Shown in pieces: positions 20,758 to 32,068 of a DNA stretch of 64,000 nt; within the stretch, counting starts at the first letter, position 1; each line of letters begins with the position of its first letter. The notes beneath the pieces were generated by a model. The model searched no databases, was not told the origin of the DNA, and saw only the letters and a program-made list of their open reading frames with translations. Made by a program: the position numbers and the translations under genes. This DNA comes from Molossus alvarezi (taxonomy: Eukaryota; Chordata; Mammalia; Chiroptera; Molossidae), in contig JBAWUJ010000040.1 in NCBI GenBank assembly GCA_037176705.1, positions 496,001 through 560,000 of the forward strand, written 5' to 3'.

Positions 20758-23700
20758 GTGAATGGAACAGAAAGCTAGTCATGAAACCTGCATTTCCTAG
20801 GATTAAAAGCTCTTAAGGAAAAGTTGAGCTCTGCAGAATCTTCAGGTCCCAACCTCTCTCTTCCTCACGGATAACTGTATTCCTTCCCTTTCTGGCTGTC
20901 ATGTGAAATACATTGTTTATGAGAAAAGAGACAAGCGTTAGAGCCCCAATCCTGCCCCTGGCTGCTGGGAGGGAAAAGATGCAGCCTGGCACCCTCCTCG
21001 GAGACCTGCCCCTGAGAGTCAGGGCTGCACCAGTAGACTCCCCTCCTCATCTCCTTTTACAGGAACTTCTTGGGACAGCTCAGTGCTAGAGGCTCAGGTG
21101 TAGGACCATGGTTCCCACACAGCACATGCCATGTGCAGCATCACCGCAACAAAGGCAGCCTGATGCATCAGGGACAGTGCAAGAAAGACAGAAGAGTTTC
21201 TGACATGAATTGAGTTCAGAACAGCCTGTGTTGCAGTTATCCCAACCCCCTTGTTCCTATGCAGACAGTGAGGATTCAGCATCCTTCTGGAGGTGGTGAA
21301 GCTGTGTTTAAGGTCAAGCTCAGTGGCTGGAGCCTGACCTTTTTTGAGCAGGTGCTCAGGAGGGCAGAGTGGAGGCTAAACCCTGGAATGAATGAACTTA
21401 ACCCACCCAAGGGAACAGCTGAGTTCCTGGGAGGGAGATCATGTCAGAGGATGGTGACCGTCTCTGCAGCCAAACTGTCTGCTCCATGCCCTTCTGTTGG
21501 CCAACAGGAAATATGAGAATAGGCCAGTGCTGGGGCACACATATCATCACCAGTGAGTTGAGCCCATTCGACTTCAATGAAAGCTTTTCCTTCTGTCTCC
21601 CCTGATGCAGACCCAGGAGCTGCTGCTGACCTGTGTCTCCTGCTCAGAGCATGAGACACAGCCCTCTGCACCTCTGTTCCTGGCTGAATGGATGAATACA
21701 CAGATGAACAGACAGATGGCGGGTGATTTTAGGGAGAGGAAAGGGCAGGCACACATCTGTTCCATTTTCTCCAGTCAAGGTTCTTCTCTGAGGACTGTGA
21801 CTGTAGTATTTCAAGGTCAGACAGTGACCCCAAATGTCTAACATTAAGAGTGTTCCAAGGCCTGGATTTTAGCACCTGCTTTAACAAACAGATAGGAATG
21901 GTGTGTAAGGTGAGATTTAGTGAATAATTCAGAGCCCCTCAAATATTCGAAACACCTTCTGTTCTCTTCAGTAACCTGATTTCTGATATTACTTACATTG
22001 CAATCCTCTAAATACTTCAAATTTTAATGAAAGTAATAAACGTATATGTTTAACATAAAAGAGTGCAGAGGACTGATTATGTGGAGACAGATATAGAGGG
22101 AGTGAGAGAGAAGGAAAGAGCAAGGGATGGAGGATGGAAAAGAAAGAAGGAAGGAGACGAGAGGAGGGCCCCCAGCCCACCTCTTCAAATTCAGACCAGC
22201 TCCTTGGGGAGAACCATTTCAACTGGCTCTGAGGTCAGGTCTCCACTCCTGTCCATAACCCTCAGGCACCTTCTCCATCAGCTTCAACACTTGTCCTGCT
22301 GACAGGTAAGGACGTGGCTCCTGACTGTGGCCCATCTCCTAGCAAGGCCTCAGCAGCAACTGCAGTGCACTTGCTGATGTGTCTGCAGAGATCATCCATT
22401 CACAGCGCCTCCCCACGAGGGAGTTGCCCATGCGCCCACCATACAGGGGAAGGTGGCCAAGTGGCCACCTTCCTCTCCCCATCCTCTCCTCAACTAATGA
22501 CAGATGCTTCACCTTGTCCAGGTTGACAACACTTAGTCTTTTTTTACCCATAATTTTGTTTCCCGTGCTTTGCCTATGGAGTCTAGGAGTTGAAAACCAG
22601 TTACTCTGAATTAGTGAGCATAGCATAAACCCCAATGAAGAGTGGCCCCAACACAATCATTTGTTTCCCATGCCCTGCCACAAAGGTGAACAGGTACCTG
22701 AGCAGCTACTGGGGACCCCAGGTGGCAGGCTCTGCCCCCTGACCCCACAACTTTCATGGCCCTCCTAGTCAATCCATTTCAGCCACAGCCTGGAGGACCT
22801 GCATAGGGTTTCTCACAGGTCAGCAGCAGCTGGCCACAGAGATCCACCCCCAAGTGGAAAGTCCCCTGGCCATCAAACCCCTGTGGCTGGTTACACCCCA
22901 CTCCTGTGTCAGGGGACCTGTTACCTAAGGAGTCTCTGGGGAGACTTCCTCCACTTCTAGGAGAGGTTCCTAGTGCCACACTCAGGAGAGTTTCTTTCCT
23001 GCACTCCACCAGGTATTCAAACCAGCCCTGTTTTCCCTGAACCGTGCTGGTCCATCCATCTTTTATGGAGTACTCTTTCTAGCAGCCTTTTCTTGCGGAG
23101 AGAAGAAACACGAACTTGTCACCATGATGCTGTGCACAGTGGATAGTATTCAGACCCACTCTGTTTCCTCACTGGGGGATGCTCTCACACTGCCTTCTTG
23201 GACCAGCAACCTCAAACTTGGACTAATGTCTTGTCTGGCTTTGGAGCAGCCTGTGTTTTTTTTCCCTTTCATTCTCCATCTTTCCTGGTCCCCATTTCCA
23301 GGACAGAAGTGGCTCAGTGCCAGGTTCCCTGTGATCTCTGCACCCCCACCATGTGAACACAGTGAAAGAGAGCCCTCAGCAGAAGAAATGAGCCCATGTC
23401 ATCTGAACTGTGATGAAGAAATGGTTCTGCGATTTAGGCCCCTAGCCCACGATGTTCACTATGCCAGCGGAGCTGACTGAGAACCTCACAGACATGTCTT
23501 CACAGTGACTGACAGGACCCATAGCTGAGCTATTCTGGCCACTGAGACAGGAAGGGATCTGCAGCTGAGTTTTAAGGAGGCATGGACAGGTGTTGATTGG
23601 GGACAGGACATCACATCTTCTGTGGCTGCCCCCTCACCAGCACCGCAATGTAGTCAGTACACCCCTGGAGACAGGAGGGCTGAGCTCAGATGGCCCTGTT

Positions 23701-24099
23701 GAAACCTCAAATCACTTTCCATGGTCCTGCCAATTGAGTCACAGTTTCTCTTACCCACAGCCAGGACCGTCCTAGACGATACTAACTGATACAACATGTA
23801 TGAGAATATCTAATAAAGCCCAACAATCACACCTTTGGTGTAAAGACAGGAGGAGGCATAAAAGTGTTCATTTTGCTCACCAGTGCAGATTTCTCTTTCC
23901 TGATGAAAACCTAACAGTGCTTTAAAAAGAATTTTATCTCACAGATTTAACATGTTTATCACCGAAGCCATTGAGAACACACTGCACCATTTCTTCTTCC
24001 AGCAGAACACAACAAGACGGGGGTGCTCACAGGGACACCACCTCAAACTATCCTTTCAAGGCTTTCAACAGGGCTGTTAATACTTTTACTCACATTACT
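20758..24099. other. Low-copy region, no recognised gene
   Basis: About 3.3 kb without L1, SINE or LTR structure that I can recognise. The longest plus-strand frame (23,124-23,480, 118 codons) starts at MMLCTVDSIQTHS and has no known motif, signal peptide or conserved Cys pattern. A short AATAAA-type box lies at about 23,812. This may be intergenic DNA or very old repeat; I cannot assign a function. Confidence 0.45.
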
Positions 24100-24837
24100 A
24101 TAACTTAAAACTGTTCCCCCAACAGCAGTTGAGACTCAGATACCTAGACACACCCCCAGCAGTAGTGACTCTGGAGCAGGCATCTATCACCAGGCAGCAG
24201 CAGCACAGATCTGCAGCAGAGACACAACCCCAGCAGCATCAGCAGAGGATGATCAGAAGCAATGATTCAGCCCAAGTAGCAGCAAGGCTGAGGTAGCTGA
24301 GACCCACTCCTAAAAACTAAAGCAGCAGATTTGAAGTGGAGCCCTCACCCAGCAGCAGCATCCTCAGCCCCAAACAACAGCAGAGGATTGGAGCTGAGAG
24401 TACCACCAGCAACAGCACTAGCAGTACCAGCACTAACATGGAGCTGACACTAACCCCCAGCAGCATCTGCAGTAACTAATTAGAAGCTGAGCCCCACCAT
24501 GCAGAAGCACATCTCAGGAGCACCCCAAGGAGACCCATGCACCCCAGGAGTGCCTACCTCAACAGACAAATACCAGCCACCAGTTGTCAATCCTCCAGAA
24601 CCCACAGCAAGCAAGAGGTGCCAAACAGCAAAACAGTCTGGGAGGCACGGCAGCCTTATTTGTTACACACCAACCTGCTTACACATTCCAACATTCCTCA
24701 CCGGGCCAAAAACTACCAGACTGCTAAAATGGTGAGACAAAGAAACACCACCAACTGAAAGGAAAAGATGAATCACCAGAAAAGGAACTACATGAAATGG
24801 AAGAAAGCAAACTGTCAGATAAAGAATTCAAAGCAGA
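24100..24837 (+). mobile_element. L1: Older L1 5'UTR and ORF1 start, CAG-rich
   Basis: CAG-rich interspersed sequence (24,130-24,480) leads to AAAATGGTGAGACAAAGAAAC. The ATG at 24,729 gives MVRQRNTT, then a stop, in the position and style of an L1 ORF1 start, and is followed by about 100 bp of ORF1-like Lys/Glu codons. The element is cut by the 5' end of the next L1 at about 24,838. The assignment of the CAG-rich part to the 5'UTR is inference. Confidence 0.6.
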
Positions 24838-25650
24838 GAATCTAAAATGGCGGTAGAGTGAATGGAAGCTACACAGACCACCTCCCAGAACCAAACTGGA
24901 ATTACAACTATAACACAGACAAATAGATGGGAAAAACCAACAGAAAAGCAGCTTGCGAGGACCATATAACCAGGGACACTGACTCCATCCTGGTAGGATT
25001 GCGAAGGTGTGAGACGAGGGCTGGGAGCCCACAGACAGCAGCGGCCTCAGCTGGAAGCAGCGCCCTCGAGTTACACTCCCAGGCGGCTCCACAGTGCAGA
25101 GCCGAGACAGAGGCTAAAAAAGCCACAGCCACTCACCTTGGGCTCCAGCAGAGAAAGGCCAGACTGGACTGGAACTGTTTGGGGACACTCAGGATTTAGA
25201 GGCACTCAGAATATTGCTGAGTTGCTGCCACACTGAATGGTGGCCATCTTGCTACTTCCCAGGGCTCAGGGGAGAGGCACCAGGCCATCCCTGGGAGATC
25301 CAACCCCACCCTGTGGGCCATTGAAGTGCTAATTGAGACTCATTAACAACCAGCATTTGCCGCACCCTCATGAAATCTCCTTATGCTGAGCACCTGGGGG
25401 AGTTTTTAAATCAACTGACAACCCTAAACTCTTCAAGTAACCTCAACAACTAACCTCTAGGCAATAACCTAGAGGATAACAGTACCTTTCCTGGCTAGCA
25501 ACTTTAACCAGGAAAGTAAGACTTGACGGTGGTGTTTAACATGAGTCCTCCCGCACTCATCTAAACCCAGAAGAGGGAGCCACAAACAGCAGAACACCAA
25601 TACCCACAGGGAAAACTTGAAAGGCTCCAAAGCCCACTCTGATAGCCAAA

Positions 25651-26492
25651 ATGGTGAAATACAGAAACAGAAGCCAAATGAAAGAACAACAGGAGACCTC
25701 CACCAAAGATGAGATCAATGTGGAGCAGTTAGACATGTTAACTGAGCTAGAATTTAGAGCCATGATCTTGAGGAAGCATGAGTAAGGACATAGAGACACT
25801 GAAAATCAGACAATTGGAAATTAAAAACCATCAAGAAGAGATAAAAAAATGACATATCAGAAATAAAAAAACACATTGGAAGGTTTAAAAAGCAGAGTAG
25901 AGAAAGTTGAGGACCAGATCAATGAATTAGAAGACAGGGTAGAAAAAAATCAACAAATCAGAAAATCATAAGGAAAAAAAAGATTAAAAAACAGGAGGAC
26001 GGCTTAAGAGAACTGTGGGAAACAGGAAACGTAATAATATTTGTATCATAGGAGTCCCTGAGAAAGAAGAAAATGAGCAAGGATTAGGGAATATATTAAA
26101 AAAAAATAGTGACAGAAAACTTTCCTAACATGGTGAAGGAAGAAGGCATTCAAGTTCAAGAAGCACAGAGTCCCAAGTAAGAAGAACCCAAATAGGCCCA
26201 CAGCAAGACACATAGTAATTAAAATGCCAAAAATTAAAGACAAGGAGAGAATCTTAAAAACAGCAAGAAATAAGCAACAGGTTACCTACAAAGAAAACCC
26301 ATAAGGTTCTCAGCAGACTTCTCACGTGAAACACTAAAGGTCAGAAGAAAATGGCATGAAAGGATCTGAATCCAAGACTACTCTACCCAGCAAGGTTATC
26401 ATTCAAAATAGAAGGTCAAGTAAAGAGCTTCCCAGACGAAAAAAGGCTAAGGGAATACATTAGCACCAAACCAGCACTGCAAGAAATGTTAA
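25651..26492 (+). pseudogene. L1 ORF1: L1-E ORF1, degenerate
   Basis: The ATG at 25,651 gives MVKYRNRSQMKEQQETSTKD. The coding sequence is broken by several A-run indels (about 25,845-25,980) and a deletion near the end (about 26,355). The PRHIVIK-equivalent and the LSADFS-equivalent can still be followed. It is cut at codon EML by L1-F and ends at 32,359-32,372. Confidence 0.82.
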
Positions 26493-27315
26493 GGAGGAGA
26501 AAAAAATGGCGGCGGAGTGAGCGGAGCTACACAGACCGTCTCCCAGAACCAAACTGGAATTACAACTATAACACGGACAAATCGACGGGAAAAAGCAACA
26601 GAAAAGCAGCTTGCGAGGACCATATAACGAGGGACACGGACTCCATCCCGGTAGGCTTGCGAAGGCGCGAGACGGGGGCTGGGAGCCCACGGTCGGCAGC
26701 TCGGCAGCGGCCTTAGCTGGGAGCGGCGCCCGCGGGTCACACTCCCAGGCGGCTCCACAGCGCAGCCGGGACAGAGGCTGAAACAGCCACAGCCACTCAC
26801 CTTGGGCTCCGGCAGAGGGAGGGCAGACTGGACTGGAACTGTGTCGGGACACTCGGGGTTTGGAGGGCGCTCAGAGCTTTGGCTGAGTACAGCCACACAG
26901 GACTGTGGCCACATTGCTCCTTCCCAGGGCTCTGAGGAGAGGCAGCAGCCCCTCCCTCGGAGATCCAACCCCACCCTGTGGGCCATTGAAGTGCTAATTG
27001 AGGCTCACTAACAACCAGCATCTGCCCCACCCTCGTGAAAGCCCCTTGGCTGAGCACCAGAGGGAGTTTTTCAATCAACTGACAACCCAAAACTCATCAA
27101 TTAACCTAGACTGCTAGCCTCCAGGCAAAAAGCTAGAGGATAACAGTACCTTTCCTGGACTGGCAACTTTAACCAGGTAAGTAAGACTTGACGGAGGTGT
27201 TCAACGTGGGTCTTCCCTCACTCATCTAAACACAGGAGAGGGAGCCACAAATAGCAGAACACCAACACCCACAGGGAGAACTTGACAGGCTCCAAAGCCC
27301 ACAGTGATAGCCAAA
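26493..27315 (+). promoter_or_regulatory. L1-F 5'UTR, single-copy type
   Basis: GC-rich leader with an ATGGCGGCGG box near its first bases (YY1-type, by analogy with other L1s). The first 200 bp align with L1-B, but the monomer array is absent; instead a unique sequence (TCACACTCCCAGGCGGCTCC and onwards) leads to ORF1. Promoter role inferred by family. Confidence 0.75.
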
Positions 27316-28197
27316 ATGGTGAAACACAGAAACAGAAGCCAAATGAAAGAGCAAGACACCTCCACCGAAGATGAGATCAATGTGGAGTAATTAGGCATGT
27401 TAACAGAGCTAGAATTCAGAGCCATGATCTTGAGGAAGCTGAACAGCATGAGTAAGGACATAGAGACACTGAAAATAAGCCAAATGGAAATTAAAAACCA
27501 ACAAGAAGAGATAAAAAATGACATATCCGAAATGAAAAACACATTGGAAGGTTTAAAAAGCAGAGTAGGGGAAGCTGAGGACCGGATCAGTGAATTAGAA
27601 GACAGGGTAGAAAAAATCAACCAATCAGAAAAACAAAAGGAAAAAACTATTAAAAAACAGGAAGACAGCTTAAGAGAACTATGGGACAACTGGAAACGTA
27701 ATAATATTCGCATCATAGGAGTCCCCGAAGAAGAAGAAAAGGAGCAAGGGATAGAGAATATATTCAAAAAAATAGTGAGAGAAAACTTCCCTAATTTGGT
27801 GAAGGAAGAAGGCATTCAAGTTCAAGAAGCACAGAGAGTCCCAAGTAAGAAGAACCCAAACAGGCCCACACCAACACACATAGTAATTAAAATGCCACAA
27901 ATTAAAGACAAAGAGAGAATCCTAAAAGCAGCAAGAGATAAGCAACAGGTTACCTACAAAGGGAACCCCATAAGGCTCTCAGCTGACTTCTCACAAGAAA
28001 CACTACAGGCCAGAAGAGAATGGCATGAAGTAATCAAAGTCATGAAAAACAAGAATCTGAATCCAAGACTACTCTAACCAGCAAGGCTATCATTCAAAAT
28101 AGAAGATCAAATAAAGAGCTTCCCAGACAAAAAAAAGCTAAGGGAATACATTAGCACCAAACCAGCACTGCAAGAAATGTTAAAAGGACTGCTGTAA
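27316..28197 (+). pseudogene. L1 ORF1: L1-F ORF1, two premature stops
   Basis: The ATG at 27,316 gives MVKHRNRSQMKEQDTSTEDE. TAA at 27,388-27,390 (codon 25, GAGTAATTA) and TAA at 28,075-28,077 (CTCTACCC-type codon changed) break an otherwise open 293-codon frame ending at 28,195-28,197. A heptad coiled coil spans about residues 35-110; then NIRIIGVPEEEE and PIRLSADFSQETLQARREW mark the RRM and C-terminal domain. Both stops are single-base type changes. Confidence 0.92.
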
Positions 28198-28242
28198 TTA
28201 GCAGGAGAAGTGGGAAGAAAAATAGAACCACACTAAACAAAA

Positions 28243-31200
28243 ATGGCAATAAATAAGTACATATCAATAATCACCTTAAACGTAAATGGATTGAATGCTC
28301 CCATAAAGAGACACAGAGTAGCTGATTGGATAAGAAAGCATGACTCATCTATATGTTGTTTACAAGAGACCCACCTCTCAACAAAAGACTCACATAGGTT
28401 GAAAGTGAAGGGATAGAAAAAAATTTTCCAAGCAAATGGAAAGCAAAAAAAAGCTGGGGTAGCAATTCTCATATCTGATAAAATAGATTTCAAAATGAAG
28501 ACCATAACTAGAGACAAAGACGGCCACTACATAATATTGAAAGGATCTATCCAACAGGAAGATATAACCTTGATAAACATATATGCACCCAATATAGGAG
28601 CACCAAAATATATTAAAAATCTTCTGGAGGACATCCAAGGAGAAATCGACAACAATACAATCATAGCAGGGGACTTCAACACCCCATTGACAGCACTAGA
28701 TAGATCCTCTAGGCAAAAAATTAGCAAGGAAACAGAGACTCTAAATGAAGCACTAGACCAAATGGATTTAATAGATATCTACAGAGAATTACACCCCAAA
28801 ACTACAGAATACACATTCTTCTCAAGTGCACATGGGACATTCTCAAAGATAGACCACATGATAGGACACAAACTAAATCTCTGCAAGTTCAAGAAGATTG
28901 AAATCATATCAAGCATCTTCTCAGATCACAGTGGCATGAAACTAGAAATCAATTGCAACAAGAACATGCAAAGACATTTCAACACATGGAGGCTAAATAG
29001 CATGTTATTAAACAATGAATGGGTCACCGAGGAGATCAAGGAAGAAATTAAAAACTTCCTGGAAACCAATGAAAATGAACACACAACAACACAAAATCTA
29101 TGGGATGCAGCGAAAGCAGTTCTGAGAGGGAAGTTCATAGCACTACAGGCCTACCTCAAAAAACAAGAAAAATTTCTAATTGACTGTCTAACCTCACAAC
29201 TTAAAGAATTAGAAAGCAAACAAAAAGAAAACCCCAGAGCAAGTAGAAGGAAGGAAATAGTAAAGATCAGAGCAGAAATAAATGACATAGAGACCAAAAA
29301 AACAATTCAAAGGATCAATGAAACAAAGAGCTGGTTTTTCGAAAAGATAAACAAGATTGATGGACCCTTAGCTAGACTCACCAAGAAACAAAGAGAGAGA
29401 ACCCAAATACACAAAATTAGAAATGAAAGAGGAGAAGTAACAACCAACACCACGGAAATACAAAAGATCGTTAACAACTACTACGAACAACTATATGGCA
29501 ACAAATTCGACAATCTACGCGAAATGGACAAATTTCTAGAAACACACAGTCTCCCAAAACTATTCCCGGAAGAGATAGAAAACTTGAACAGACCAATAAC
29601 AACTAAGGAAATTGAAGAGGTAATCAAGACTCTTCCAGCAAACAAAAGCCCAGGCCCAGATGGTTTCACGGGGGAGTTTTACCGAACATTCCAAAAAGAA
29701 CTAACACCCATTCTCCTCAAACTATTTCAAAAAATTCAAGAAGAAGGAAGACTTCCAAACACGTTCTATGAGGCCAGCATAATTCTAATTCCAAAACCAG
29801 AAAAAGACACTACGAAGAAAGAAAACTACAGGCCAATATCCCTGATGAACATAGACGCCAAAATCCTGAACAAAATATTAGCAAATCGGATCCAGAAATA
29901 CATCAAAAAAATTATTCACCATGACCAAGTGGGATTCATTCCAGGGATGCAAGGCTGGTACAATATTCGCAAATCAATAAATGTGATACACCACATAAAC
30001 AAAATGAAGAATAAAAACCACATGATCATATCAATAGATGCTGAAAAAGCATTCGACAAAATCCAGCATCCATTTCTGATAAAAACGCTCAGCAATGTGG
30101 GAATAGAGGGATCATATCTCGACATAATAAAGGCCATATATGAAAGACCTACAGCCAACATCATACTCAATGGACAGAAACTAAAAACATTTCCATTAAG
30201 AACAGGAACAAGACAGGGATGTCCACTTTCGCCACTCTTATTTAACATTGTACTGGAAGTCTTAGCCACAGCAATCAGACATGAAAAAAAAAATAAAAGG
30301 GATCCAAATTGGAAAGGAGGAACTGAAACTGTCATTATTTGCAGATGACATGATATTGTACATAGAAAACCCTAAAGACTCCATCAAAAATATAGTAGAC
30401 TTAATAAATGAATTTGGCAAAGTAGCAGGATACAAAATTAACGTCAAGAAATCGACGGCATTCTTGTACATCAATGATGAACTCACAGAAAGAGAAACTG
30501 AAAAAACAATCCCATTTACCATCGCTCCAAAAAAATTGCGATACCTAGGAATAAACTTAACCAAAGAAGTAAAGGACCTATTTGCAGAAAACTACAGGTC
30601 ATTGAAGAAAGAAATAGAGGAAGATATAAAAAAGTGGAAGCACATACCCTGTTCATGGATTGGAAGAATTAACATCATTAAAATGTCCATACTACCCAAA
30701 GCAATCTATAGATTCAATGCAATCCCCATCAAAGTACCAACGACATATTTCATAGAACTAGAACAAATACTTCAAAAGTTCATATGGAACCAAAAAAGAC
30801 CCCGAATAGCCACAGCAATCTTGAAAAAGAAGAACAAAGTAGGTGGGATCACAATACCAGATTTCAGGTTATACTACAAAGCGACTGTAACCAAAACAGC
30901 CTGGTACTGGCACAAGAACAGGCATATAGACCAGTGGAACAGAACTGAAAATGCAGAAATGGACCCAAGGCAATACGCTCAATTAATATTTGACAAAGGT
31001 GGCAAGAGCATACAGTGGAGTAAAGACAGCCTCTTTAATAAATGGTGTTGGGAAAATTGGACAGCTACATGCAAAAAAATGAAACTAGACCATCAACTTA
31101 CACCATACACAAAAATAAACTCAAAATGGATAAAAGACTTAAATGTGACCCGTGAATCCATAAACATTCTAGAAGAAAATGTAGGCAACAAAATTTCGGA

Positions 31201-32068
31201 CATCATACAGAGCAGAATTTTCACTGATACATCACCTAAGGCAACAGAAATAAAGGAGAAAATGAACACATGGGACTACATCAAACTAAAAAGCTTCTGC
31301 ACAGCAAAAGAAACAATCATCAAAATGGAAAGGCAACCCACTATATGGGAGAACATCATTGCCAATGATGTATCAGATAAGGGGTTAATTTCCAGTATAT
31401 ATAGAGTGCTCCTACAACTCCTCAAAAGGAAGACAAAGAACCCAATTAAAAAATGGGCAGAGGAGCTGAATAGACACCTCTCCAAACAGGACATACAAAT
31501 GGCCAAAAGACATATGAAGAAATGCTCAACATCACTAATCATCAGAGAGATGCAAATTAAAACAACAATGAGGTATCACCTCACACCTGTCAGAATGGCC
31601 GCCATCAACAAATCATCAAACAACAAGTGTTGGCGAGGGTGTGGAGAAAACGGGACTCTAATACACTGCTTGTGGGAATGCAGACTGGTGCAGCCGCTAT
31701 GGAAAACAATATGGTGCTACCTCAAGAAATTAAAAATTGAACTTCCATTTGACCCAGTGATCCCACTGCTGGGAATATACCCTAAGAAGCCTGAAACACC
31801 AATCAGGAAGAATATATGTACCCCCATGTTCATAGCAGCACTATTTACAATAGCTAAGATCTGGAAACAGCCCAAGTGCCCACCAGTAGACGAATGGATA
31901 AAAAAGCTGTGGTACATATACACAATGGAGTACTATGCAGCGGTAAGAAAGAAAGATCTCTTATCCTTTGAGACGACATGGAGGGACCTGGAAAGTATTA
32001 TCCTAAGTGAAAGAAGCCAAGCAGAAAAAGACAAATACCACATGATCTCACTTATATACGGAATATAA
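28243..32068 (+). pseudogene. L1 ORF2: L1-F ORF2, almost intact endonuclease/reverse transcriptase
   Basis: About 1275 codons, the normal length for ORF2p. The ATG is at 28,243. I see only two lesions: TAG at 28,414-28,416 (codon 58, a Trp codon in the sister copies) and one extra A in the A-run at 30,283-30,293, which shifts frame upstream of the RT active site. The order of domains is endonuclease ([16 protein letters not shown]), Z-like linker, RT with [27 protein letters not shown] and [11 protein letters not shown] (FADD 30,338-30,349), then the Cys-rich [18 protein letters not shown] near 31,630-31,683. The stop is at 32,066-32,068. Confidence 0.94.

Noticed and set aside
19991..20816. 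Long ORFs of KEGR or FLPS repeats on both strands (up to 263 codons)
   Set aside because: They exist only because the GGAA repeat lacks stop codons in these frames; no start context, domain or conservation supports a protein.
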